Shown: positions 45,765-57,856 of the stretch, in pieces
How positions within the stretch are numbered: position 1 is the first letter of the stretch
How the letters are laid out: each line of letters opens with the position of its first letter
From: Eimeria necatrix
Lineage: Eukaryota > Apicomplexa > Conoidasida > Eucoccidiorida > Eimeriidae
Direction: 5' to 3'
Length of the DNA stretch: 64,000 nt
Assembly (NCBI RefSeq): GCF_000499385.1
Contig: NW_013654728.1
Span: forward strand, 1 to 64,000
Translations under genes and position numbers: made by a program
The notes under the pieces: generated by a model
Databases searched by the model: none
The model's input: only the letters and a program-made list of their open reading frames with translations
What the model was told of the DNA's origin: nothing

Positions 45765-48700
45765 CACTAATCAGAAAATTTGCGGACAGTGGACGAGGCA
45801 TAACTGCGTTTCTTAGGAGCAATTCTAGCTTTTGACGATCGTGACTGTTACATCTTTTTGAAAAATTTGCCTGTAATTCAGAATGTTCAATGGGCATTCC
45901 CTTCATTTGTGGAGGCTGCGTTTTGCAACAGATATTTTCCCTTGCAGTTTAAGATATATATTAGAAGAAACCAAAACCAACGGCGTTTTTTTCATAGTAA
46001 GCCGTGCTACGAAAGAGGTAAGACGTAAAAGTACGAATGATTTCTCTTCTGCGTACAGTCTGGAGATGATCCTGTTCCCCAGATTTTCTAAATCAACATC
46101 AAGTGTGTGTTGTAATTCAAGACGTAGTCACTAGGTGCGTTTTACAAAAATGTTAACATTTCAGATGCCTACCTAAGTACGAAGTAACTTCGGAGAAGTG
46201 GCAGTAGCCGAAGTAGCAATTTCTTAAACAGGGAGAGCGGCAACAAGACTATTTAATGAGAACGCCGCCATGGATCATTTGTTTGTATCGAGAGAACTGC
46301 GTCCAAAAGCACTTTTGATGACAGCGTACCTATTGCGCACTTTGCAGGAGACTGCTTTGAGGCTTATGATGTTTTGAGGCGTATGATACATCATTTGGAT
46401 TTTTTGTCATTCTGTGGCCATGTGTATCTAGACTCAGTTTCTTTCTGCAAGCGAAAATTCGGCGCTGCTTCAGACATTGTGCCATATAGTTTCATTGATT
46501 GAGTCTTCAAAACTGCTATTGTTTGAAATAGTTTTTTGTGTCCAAAAGCAAAGAACAGTTCCAGAATCAAGTGCCTTAGACAAATTGATTCTCCATAAGC
46601 AGTGCCACGTCCAACTTCCTTTTGGTTAGGATGTGTGGATAGAAGACTACTCTTTCATGTTACTAGTTTGTGAGCCTCACGGATCGTAGGGAATACCATC
46701 CGCTGTGCGAGAGTGTTTCTTGTGGAACAGGAGCAGATTTCCTGTCAATGAGTATTACATAGTCCCAGACGACGTCCCGTGCAGCGCTGCTATCTGTTTA
46801 ACCGTAGGATCTGTGCGTTGTCGAATTTGCTTTTGCAATTTTTTAATGGCATAGTATCATTAATCGTATACTATTTCATCATTGCTTGTGCTGAAGGCCT
46901 GTTAGGCAAAAACATAGCTATTCTGTACCTTTGTCGACTGTTTTTTTCGCCACTTCGCAAAGCCTTGAAATAAATGTTCATCAGGTATACCCACAGTGGC
47001 GCACAGTGTAATGCTGCTGTCAAGTAATTGCAGCGTGTTAAGAAGCGATACCACTTGAATAGCTTCAACCTGCATGTAGACAATAAGATGACATTTTATT
47101 GTTAATGATGGATGCCTCCAAGTTGTATGCTAATGGGAATTATCTGCTTCAAGGCCGTATGTCTCTCGTATAAGCTAGGTCTTCGTGTTTCCTGCCTGCC
47201 GTTGCTAACACAATACGCCGGGCCGCCATATCTGGCTTATTTATTTTTGTAGGTGCCTAAACCTGAAAATGTTTCCAGATTAGGATGGTGAGTTCGGAGA
47301 CGGCTTGGTTTCTGCATTACAAACCCAGCTCAGAAGGTGCCGTGCCGTCTGTTCTACGGTACTATCTAGCCTATACTTTGGTTTCGCTCGCGTCTAGTCG
47401 CTGCTCGCGGAGGGTCTGCTGTACGCAATGCATGGAAGTTTGAAGCTATATCTAGAGACTTGAAGTAAGATGGGCTGGGTTATTTTTCGAGGTCATGTCC
47501 TGGAGGAACTCCCCAAACTGATGCCGGCATGCCGCACACCATGTTCTATCTTCTGTATCCTTTTTGCACTTGAGGAACTATGTAGGGAATCATCCAAAGT
47601 CGAGAAGAAGGACGCAAGTTACAAGTCGCTTACGTATGGCCTGTGATCTGCTTCAGTAGGATCAGATTCGCGCCATTTTTCATCTGCTGCACTTTAATTT
47701 TGCAAAGTATTCAGATATCGTGTTAACGAAAGTGAACAATTGTTGCTGCTCTAGCTTATGGGGCGAGAAAACTTTATGGATTCTGTTATTACTTATTCTA
47801 GAGTTGCGGGATCTAGATCGTCTGCACGTTCTTTCGTTTGCTGTCTTGTGCACCTTCTTTTGTTTGTTCAATATGCAGAAAACAGCTGCGCCTCCATGTT
47901 CCATGGAGGCTAGTGGTTGGTAACTCGGAGATATTTGTGGATGACTTGCGACAGCTGAGTAGGAATTGCTTGTCTTGTCACTGTTATTTGACGCGTGAAA
48001 GGTTCAGCTGATGACATGCGTGCAGTTGTATTGTTGGTTAAGTGCAATTCACCAGCACTGATGCGTTACCCGACGCTGGTTTATGCTTAGGAAGTCCGTT
48101 GCAACGCACAGCTTATGCATAGGACTGCTGCTTGGCAGGGATCAGGCTGTGCAATTATGTACTATATTGAGATATACTCATGATGCAGCTCAGTAATAGC
48201 TTAGTCTCTTGTCCTGTTGTGATGCATGTTGAAATCCTTTTTAGTATTTTTGTCCAGGCGCTGTTATATGCCATCCCGCGCCCTTGTGACTTCGCTCTTA
48301 CCAGTTATTACTTGAATATAAAACATATGTCAGCATGCAATCGGCACTATTCATGTGTGCTATTCGTACAGGAAAAGTTAAAAGCACATTCCTTTTACGT
48401 ATTATAATTCGCTTCCCTGCCATTATGCCTTTTGCGAAAGTATTCCACCCTCTCTATATTGGCCGTTTACATGTTTGCCTTTTCAGCAATTTGCGGGGTT
48501 AGAGTTCACCTTTTTTCCATTGCTGTGGATCATCAATGTAGTCGTTGCGAGAGTGGATGGATCTGGAGGACTACAAGATCAAAATTGCGTTTTTCGTGGT
48601 CGTGTCTTCGTTAATCATGGTGATGTGTTGCCAGCAAAACGATAACTCGCTTGATGAGTCGCTTTTCGAGACGCGAGCGTTCCTGCACACTAAGCAGGTA

Positions 48701-51700
48701 GATGAGCGCCTGCGACCCAAATTATATATAAAAAGGCGTCGCGTCGGTTTCCCTTCACACAAGAAACATTTCTTAGCTTGGTCTGGGAGGAATTATAAGC
48801 GTCTCACTGTACTATTTTTAATGGGTTTATAGGGAGTTAGTTCCTCGAGTTTCCGTACAAGCGCGAGCGCAAATATTTTTTCTTACTCTTCTTAGAATAT
48901 GGCGTTGCATTTAAAGGCCGGCGAATACGTGCAGGCTAATGCCTTTTTTTCTGCTTGAACGCAATTGCTTTTTCTTCCATGCTATGTTTCGAAAATCCGA
49001 AGATCGTGCGTTGCATCGTTTAAACTCTAAGCTGTATTTCTGTCGTTTTTTTCTTGCAATAAATCTTTGAGGTTCTTTATGTTGTTTTACTGTTGTTTTT
49101 TTGCTTTTATGTTGTTCCTTCCCAGATTTTCGGCGTTTGGGAGTTGCATTTGTTGAGAGGAAAACGCTTGGACTCAGCGTGTACTTGAGTTGCCTGCAGT
49201 CTCACTGCTCTCATTTGTTTTCTTGCATGATACACAGCAAGTCAGTAACAGAGGCTAATGTTGGCATTGTTGTGCTGCTTGGTGGCAGCTAGAAAGGCGG
49301 GGTTTGCTAAGGCAGCTCGTGCATCACGTTTGTATCATATTCTGTATCCTAGCATTTTCCAGGGTTGGCTTCCGTTGTGACTTCCTTTAAATGGGCTGCC
49401 GGCTCTCCCACAGTTAGCATCGTTGGTTCATTATGAGCCGCTGCTGGCAATGTAAATTCAATATAATAGTGGTCGGTTGCTGCCTGTCGTCGTTACTGGC
49501 TTTTCTAATACCTCGAGTGTGTTTGCCTTGTGGTGTCACCCAAAGGCAAAAGGTATCGTGTGCATGATAACGCGACTGCCATGGACTCTGCCTTCTCTAA
49601 GCATCATGCATGCATTTTGCATGCTCGGGAAAACAGTTCTGGAGGTACTGGGCAGGGAAGTAACAAATTTTACAGTTAGGGTTTTGAGCGAGGTCAACAA
49701 ACAGCGAGATGCGCTTTTTGCGAGCTTAAACATGCTTACTACTTAACTTCGCAGTACGAGGGATGTTACTGAGTGTACGGCGCTGATTCTGAGCATGGAC
49801 AAGGTGAAAGAGAAAGCTATTCGGAAGCATGCCATGCTGTCTGAAACGGCCCGAGTGCGTTTCGTTTGATAGAAAGCTGACTCGCCAGCGTGTTGCTTAT
49901 ATGCACAAGTATGGAATTCCTGGACCGCCCTGACAAGCGTAGCATCTAGCGGCTCAGCGTGGTGCGCAGCTGCCTGATTGCTCAGATATCATCTTCATAG
50001 TTTGCAGCTGTGTGCATAGACAAATCGCGAATACGTAATTTCCATGTCGCAACGCGTATTTAGCGTGCAGTGGGGAGAGCAAGTAAATGAATCATTACCC
50101 AGCAAGTGTTAAAATTTGGAAAACTCTTGTTTTCAGGGGAATTACGAGCGGGCGCGTTAAGTTTTCACCGTATTCCTTGCAGGATCCATAATCCATATAT
50201 GGGAACACTAGGCAGGCAACAGGTGTGCGAATCATGTTTCATGCAGATTTTACTTTATTTAATAGCGCGTGAGTGCTGCCAACATGCTCAATCTCGCAAG
50301 AGCAACTGCGCCATATCATGTATGTATAAGAATAAGAAATCATTCGGTTCTAGGGTCAGCGCCAGGCTCCTCACGGCGTGCTGAGCAGTTTGTTCAAAAA
50401 ACAATAGGAGGTATGTGACTCTGGACCTCGCGAGGTCCACGCGTTTGGGGATCTCGTAGGATTCCTTCCGTCGCCCAATTAGGCTTTTTCAAAAGCCCAG
50501 CCAATTGGCACAATGCTTATTTCACCAACAACGCACAACCCGAACGACAGTTCTAGCTACAGTCTGTTAGACTGTGTGCATTGGGTTATTGGGTTACTAC
50601 CAGAAAGTATGCCGTATATTGGATTATGACCTTGGGATATGATATTTCGCATTTATTTACTTTGTAGGTCAAACAGTATGATGCTGTTGAGGCGTAGAAG
50701 AACGTGGGGGTCATTTTTCTGTAGAGCTTCACTAAGATGATGCGCTTGAGCAGCAGGAGGATGCGCAGTGTTTCCAAAAATTCCTTCAGTGCCATTTTTG
50801 GCATTCATGCAATGGCAAACTGCTACAGCTCTTTCTTAAAATTGGCAGATGCTCACCACGTCATTCAAATAATGCTTTATTCAAGTGATTCTCTAGATTG
50901 TGCGTGTTTAGAATCTACAGAAGGCTTTGTGCCAAGCCTTTTTTTCTATAGTGTTAGGTTGTTAATGATACACATGAAACCCCTGTGGCACATTATCGTG
51001 AAGCGCATGCAGTTGGCATATGAGACTGCAGAGTGCACGCATTGAATAAATGCATCGGTTCTGCAACCAATAAAATTCATTTTTCTATGGCCTGAACAAA
51101 ACGTTCTTTGCCAGTTGGTACGTGGAATAACCAACGCATAAATGCGTGAAATCATGTCTCGCATCATTCCAATTTTCTAGTAATGAGGGGTTCGATTTTT
51201 GGTGCGCCATAGAAAGTACGCATTGCACTTTACAAACCACTGAGCGGCTAGTGTACAAGCTACAAATGATATTTGTCATGCCGCTTGTGTTCACGTGTAC
51301 AGGTGGCGACGAAGAATGTTTTAAAATGGCCTTGGGAGTTTTCTGGTCTATGTTTTTATGGCAACGTCCTTGGGTGTTCTCTGAGGACTACAGGTGCTCT
51401 ATAGACATTCACAAGCATAATACTTTGTTCGATTCTTTTGCTCCACATCAGTTTGTACGGCAGTTGCCACTGTATACGTGATGACTAGAAAAGTGTTCTT
51501 TGTCAGTAGTAATATCTGTTGGAAATGAACACGCCAGAACATAATTATTGGCACTAACGGTCATAATATCGTGTTAACAAATGGGGTGAAACGGTACGTG
51601 TGTGACTGGCAAGCTGCAGTCTAGGGCAGTGCAGGTCTTGGTGAAGTTCCTGGGTTCCAGGCGTTAGAATACTGCAGCATTTGCATCATGTTGCTTCGAA

Positions 51701-54700
51701 GTAGTCGATACTGCTATCGCGTGATGTTCTTGATACTGCCAATGACGACCAAAAGGATGTCAGTAAGCGGCTTTGCAGGCGGTGAGCCTTGCGCACAGCA
51801 AAACTTTTCCGCGTGGATGAGAGTAAGAGTGATTTGCCGACGGCAGTAGAGTCTGTCCATCTTTCCCGTGAAGAGTTGCTTGTAGCGAATGAGTGGCCGC
51901 TACTCAGCACGAGATCAGCTTTTGCCTGAGCGTTTCTGTGCGGTCCTGGCAATTTTGGGGCGTTTCTGGCAAGTATTTAGTGTCCCGGCCACCAGGAGAC
52001 TTGCGTGTCACAAGGAAGTATGATTCACGCAGCATTCACACCGAAAGCTGAAAGTGTTGCCGCCGTGATAATGTCATGGTAAGGCACAAAGTGCGTCTGG
52101 CATTGTGCCGATTTCAAGTGACGTTTTTCAGGAAAGTGAAGCGTTGCACCTGAATGACCTCACGATGATGCTCAGGACGTACGTGCAGCAGGTTGCACGT
52201 CAATGAATGCGTTTCTCCTATCTTCAAGGCAAAATAAGTGTAGAAGTTGCATTTTGAATGCATATTTCTTGTTTTTACGTGCACATAATCTCTTCATAAT
52301 GAAGGTCCTGCTTCCAGGCAATATGAACGCAATGTATCTAATGTGCATAACCGTGCTTTGATGCATTTCCTACTTCATTTCAATGATTTATCGTACGATA
52401 TATCTTGAATAGAGTGCGAATGCTCTTTAGATGAAGCACTGAAGCACAAAATATTATTCAAAAAGAAGCATCCTTCCCCATTGCTATTCCTGTTCAAGGG
52501 CGTGAGTTTCAAGCAGAAGCATATAGGTCAGCCCCCATCGATGCATTTGCAAGCGCTTGAAAGCATTTGTTAGGCAAACTATTTTCTTACCGCTCGACAG
52601 CTGCCGAGTGGACAAAGCCAATTCTGGTCATTTGGATATTTGCAAAACTTATGCAGAGGCCGATGGCACCAATTGCAGCCTCGGCAGGAAGCTTATTTTT
52701 TCCTTCAAAGGAATTCATGACTTGTGATTCTGCGCCTGTTGTAGAGCAGGAGTGTTGTGTACCACCACCTTGGTAGAGTTGGACTACAGAAAAGATACAA
52801 GCCAGCTTTTCACTTCGAATTACCCTTGCGGGTTTGCATGGTTTATAGAAGAATCATGTTTCGACGACATCTGGCACGAGCAGTTTGTGAGCAGCATAAA
52901 AATTAGATAAAAAGCAGAACGTTTCAGTGCAGAAAGTCACATGCCCGGCGTATAGCCTGCTGGTGCGAACTGGATCGAAGCCAAGTTCTGCTAGACACTC
53001 AGAAGCACGAGCAGGTGACTTTTTACCCTCTCTAGACGCCTCCACCAGCTGTTTTCTGTTATGGGGAGATACATGATCATAGGCTGGCAATTGTTTTTAA
53101 CAACTGGTGGTTTAACCCTACATTGGTAGCTGTGCGCTCTTGCCACATATTAGGTTGGCTGCAGGACTTGACTTTCTGCTTGAGGTTGAACGTGCGACCA
53201 CTTCCATGTTAAAGCACTTGGCTGCCGATGCCTCTCGGAAATATTCAGTCCTTGGCTTTCTCCGGTAGCTGTAATGGTCGCCTTACTGAGCTACTGCATA
53301 TGAATTTCTAGAAAGTGCGTTTTTCGATGTTTTGCACTAGAACAAGCGCCAAACGTTTGCGTGCATTCTTCAGAAAAGGGTGTCGGATTGAAGCCCGATT
53401 AGTCTCTGCAAAGTGGACGTATCTTTCCTGTTAAGATAAGACTGCGCATTTTCAGCGCACTGCTTTCAAAATACAAAGAAAGCATGTCAAACCAAATTTC
53501 ATCGTTTAAGTTGGCTGCGGCGTTTGGCCTCTGATGCAAGCTTTGTGGTTCTTCTTTTCGTAAATATTTGCAGGTTTATTCTCTTCATTGAGTCTTGCAG
53601 TGTTCCTCTTTTATGGCTTCTTCGTAGAGTATAAGCGCTTGGGAACTTCAGCTATTGAAAGCGCGCAGCTGGCGCTTCTAGGCTTGAGAGTCTACTTCAG
53701 AAACGCAGGTTTTGACATTACCCTCTTGTGTGTCTGGCTCTTACTGCTTAGGCGTGTAGATGATTTAGTATATGCTTGCCACAAAGATATGCTTCTGGCT
53801 TTTGTTGTATCTGCATCAGATTGTACGTTTTTTGACCCAGTAGTATTCTTGGTTGCGCCCAACACAAAGAGCGGTTCAACTTTTGAGCACATCCAAGCAT
53901 GGTGCTGCTACAGTAGTATTTGCTTTTCAAATTTATGGCGGTACTATTTCAATTGATTCTGCCAGCCACTCAGCCATCTGATGGAGTAACTGAGCTTTTC
54001 ATGTAAAAAGTCGGTGAGCTCCATGCAGCAAGATAATAAATTCTGCGTAGAAAAGCAGTGGCTTGCGTCATGTTTGTAGGGGAACCATTATGAGGCCTCA
54101 GGTTTTTGTCGACCGTTGAAAATGTCTGGTATTGCTGATCCCAAGCGAATTTTTGTGACAATATGTCTGCACCAGCTTTCTGACTGCAATATTTGTTCGC
54201 TGATGCTGCATTTTCTGACCGCTGGTTTTGAAAATTGTTTTCCTGTTCAGTTGGCTTTTATGAGACCTAGCTGTTTCGGAGCAGACAAAAATATTCTGAG
54301 ATCGAGTAGGTTTATATAGGCTTTAATGCCTGTCAGCATAGGATACCTACAAGCTTCAGTTCCTGCATAAATAGAAAGTAAGCCAGATAATTGGGAGAAC
54401 GCAATGACAAAAGACACTCACTCGACTCTAAATATACTCAAGGGATCCTTTCAGTTTGCAACAATGCTTGGTTGGATTAAGCTGATTATGAGTCACTGAC
54501 AACTGAGAATAAGTGTGCATGCTGCGCCCGTCTGCGTCTGTGACTTCGGTGTTGAGGGGCCACGCTTTTGTTACACTGTTCGTCGCATAAGAAGCATTGG
54601 TACGCCTTGCCTCGATTCTGTGCAGAATGTTAGTCTGGTGGATGATCATCGAGAGACGGTTGGAATCTAAGCAGTGACACAGAGACAATCATTGTCATCC

Positions 54701-56568
54701 GAGCTTTAGCAGACGGAAAGTGCTCTTCGACTTGCATTGTTGCATTTTGTGGCAGCTAGAATATCACATTAACAAACGCCCCGAAAGATGCGCACCATAG
54801 CACGGTTTGACCTATCGCATGCGGTCCCACACCAAGATGCGCCGTGAGGAATAACATGCCTAAAGAGACAATGAGATCTTCAGGAAAATGCTAAGACGTC
54901 ACATTTTTGTTTCATCATCTCGTCTTCTGAGCAGATTGTACGTTACATGATGGGCTAACCATGGGGATGGTAACTGCTAAAGTGTGAGTGACAGCCACTC
55001 ATTGCCTTCCTACTGAATCGTGAAACCGCTAAATTGCGATTTCTGTAGGCGATTTCGTCTGCGGCCAACTGACCGCGGAAAACGCGTTGGGGTCACTGAT
55101 TCAAGCTCACAGCGCCTGGGATCGGTTGCGTTCTGCGCTATCGTCTGTGACCAACAAAAACCGTCTTAAGTTGAGGCCGTTTTATGTATACGGCAGCCCT
55201 CACAGGATATTCTTACCTACAGTTTCTTAAAGCGAAGTGTCGCTAAAGCGGTAGGTGCGATTGCTACCATGGGTATCAAACAATTTATTCTAGGTAAAAA
55301 TACAACGCATGTAGATGGTAAGCTCCATGCTAATTGCTCATGAGAAAAAACCGATATACGAGATTGATAAGGTAACTGCAATAATTCAAATTCTGAGGCT
55401 CTCTTTCCTCCAAAGAGACGAAGACCTGCTTCGCTCCAGAAAATCAATGCTTCTATTTTATTTGCTTGGCTACCAACGTCATGAAGCGCCGTCTCTGTAG
55501 AGCATGGCCAGCATTCCACAAATATTTATAATCTTCGACAAGAAACAGTGTTTGTTGTGGCCTCAGCAACTGAACCTTAGGGAATCAAGACTTTCTCCGT
55601 GTGCTTTTTGTAGTATTCATTACCTCGGCGCAAACGTTTTTCCTCAGCAATATAGCTCTCCTCTATATCGGCCCGTCGCTAACATTCGAGGCAAGAAAGC
55701 ACGTACAGACATTTCACGAAGCCCGATAAACCATCAGAAGGTAAGTGTCGCTCTCCCCACAGCGTAAATTGTCTCATTGGGCGATTTTGAGCCACCCGTC
55801 TCTTCAAACTAACTAACGAGGCCACAGTCGCCGTGGCACTGAACGAAGTGACCTGTACAGCGAGTTCGAGCGTGGCAACGTGCCACTCTCGGGTAAGTGC
55901 GCGCATGGTTATACACTGCACAGTTGCATAGTAGAGTAGGGACGCTGTAGGGGTCGCGCCCAGCATTGATTCTTTTGGCAAGCTTGGAGATGGCGTTTGA
56001 TGTTCGAGCTTGAAGTTTCGGCTTTTAAAACTTTCATTTCAAGCTGTAGTAGCCTCTCTGTCCGCGGCTATGCACTCGCTGTGGAGTACTATGTGACACT
56101 GTTGTGTCATTTTGCCAACGCGAAGCCAACAGCGTGCTCTACCGTGATGGAAGTTGACAGCCGTCTTTTGAGATGTGGCTGGATGTTCCCAATGGGCGCT
56201 TTTCCTGTATCAGCAGCTTGACGTGTTGAGACCTTTCTTCTCCAGTAATCAAGCCGACGAATTGCAGGTAAATATTTTCCTTTTCGGCGGAAGCATGATA
56301 AGGTGCAGTCAACATTGGAAGGCACAATGCTCTAGAGCATCGAGTTATGGCAAGTAAGTTGCAACAGCATCTAACGAGAAACACACTTTTGTTCCGCGTT
56401 TACGCTGCTTTGTTGCAAAACTATGATGCGTGCATGCATAATGCTGCCGGCTACTCTTGAAAATTATATTTTTAGGACAAGGTTGTGAGCCCTGCTGAAA
56501 TACAGCACACCACTGAATTTTCCTCAGGATGTGGCCACTCCAAATACTAAAAGGCAGCGTGTTTGAAT
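45765..56568. other. Long gene-poor stretch with unassigned ORFs
   Basis: No firm genes. Open + strand stretches that look somewhat protein-like include 45940-46134 (YILEETKTNGVFFIVSRATK), 48545-48832, 49550-49746 (HAFCMLGKTVLEVLGREVTN), 50737-51045 (FLKLADAHHVIQIMLYSSDS), 51146-51481, 53588-53956 and 55330-55500 (KVTAIIQILRLSFLQRDEDL). They resemble no family I know, and composition favours open frames here. An 18-base palindrome (tggacctcgcgaggtcca) lies at 50422-50439. The T/G skew fades after about 54.7 kb. Confidence 0.3.
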
Positions 56569-56720
56569 CTCGTGCATAACTATCATCATTCTGCTACCGC
56601 GCACGATTAGGCAATCAGCTCATGGTAAGAAACCATCCCGTGCTCTCGTGCACAACTATCATCGTTCTCCTCGCACGCACGGCTACGCAGTCAGCACATG
56701 GTAAGAAACCCTCCCGTGCT
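56569..56720 (+). repeat. Tandem duplication, period 76 bases
   Basis: Copy 1 (56569-56644) and copy 2 (56645-56720) both begin ctcgtgca-aactatcatc and end catggtaagaaacc-tcccgtgct. They differ at about a dozen bases. Each copy carries an identical GTAAGA donor-like word, but no exon is evident. Confidence 0.9.
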
Positions 56721-57680
56721 AAGCGCAGCACATGTGAGCCAGCAGAAATTACCGCGGCATTTACACGGGTAGCCATAGTCTGTGCGGCTATGTCTACGTG
56801 ATAGTGCTTCTCGTCACTTGAAAGTTGTCGAATGTAGCAGAGGATTGTTGTTGCAGTATTTACGTAAGTGAGCAAGTGCGTTTTAAGGTCATCCTCATCT
56901 GAGAAAAAAGCCAGTATGTGGAGTTGCAGTCGGGAAGAAAGAGCTATTCACAACACTCTGCCAGAGGGTGCTTTCTGAGCACACCTTTGACAGAGGGACG
57001 CAACGGCGCCGGTTCCGGCCCATGAGGAATCATTTGCTCTGCATGACATTTCACTTTTTAACGCCTTGAACAGCTATGGCATTGGCGACTTCGCAACACG
57101 AACTTACCACATTGAATCTTCTTCAACAGTCGCCTGTTTTGTGATACACCGCCTAAGGGCCGAAAGCGTGAAAGACGTTTTATGCTGTTGATGGTAAATG
57201 ATGACTGCGTGGCATTGGTATTCTTGTTCCATCAGAATCTGACGACGTGACTTTGTTCCAGCATTTTTGTGCATGAGGGTCTGAGACGTGTTGGTAATGA
57301 ATCAGTATTGATCAGCCTTTTCACACTGTTGTTTTTCATTGCAGCACTTGATCCATCAAATGCCAACAAAGACGTTTTTCGCTTGCGACCGTGTTATAGA
57401 ATTTTACCCTTGGCCTTTCTGTTTAACAGGCAAGCTATTGAAGAAGTCGATGGAGGACACAGAGTGTGGCTGTTGGCCTACAAACGGTTGTGCTTGACAA
57501 AGGTTTTCGCGGGGACGTAGATAGTACGTAGGCGCCTGTAGGCTTTGATACAATCGATGTAGCACTCTTTCTGTTTGTGCAGTTTAAAATTTTCAGCACA
57601 AAGTAATCATGGAATACGGATCTCGTTGGTAAGTGATGAGGAGCTCGTTATCGCTTTGTTGGTGCATCAGGCTGCGCAGA
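56721..57680. other. Unassigned stretch
   Basis: A possible exon at about 57340-57520 (AALDPSNANKDVFRLRPCYR, then LAFLFNRQAIEEVDGGHR) follows a cattgcag acceptor and ends at a TAG. No family is recognised. A strong donor GTAAGT at 57629 follows a short open stretch (HKVIMEYGSRW). Confidence 0.3.
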
Positions 57681-57856
57681 CCCACATGACATCTTTTAAC
57701 GCGCAAAAGTTCCGCGTGAGCTTTTTGTTATCCGGTTTTCCCAAGGCGCTGTTTCATGTGACTGGAGGTTTAAAAATGGCGACGCTGGGCTCTTCTTCTG
57801 TTGCGTTGATGACCACGCGTGCTTTTGAAGCTGCTTGCTGTTCGATGCATTGGAAC
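57681..57856 (+). CDS. Candidate internal exon, unrecognised
   Basis: An acceptor (gctgcgcag) precedes 57681 and a consensus donor GTGAGT follows 57856. The open frame reads HMTSFNAQKFRVSFLLSGFP, then KALFHVTGGLKMATLGSSSV, then ALMTTRAFEAACCSMHWN. The pattern of strands and one helix looks globular. The frame also stays open upstream to 57575, so the left border is uncertain. Confidence 0.25.
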
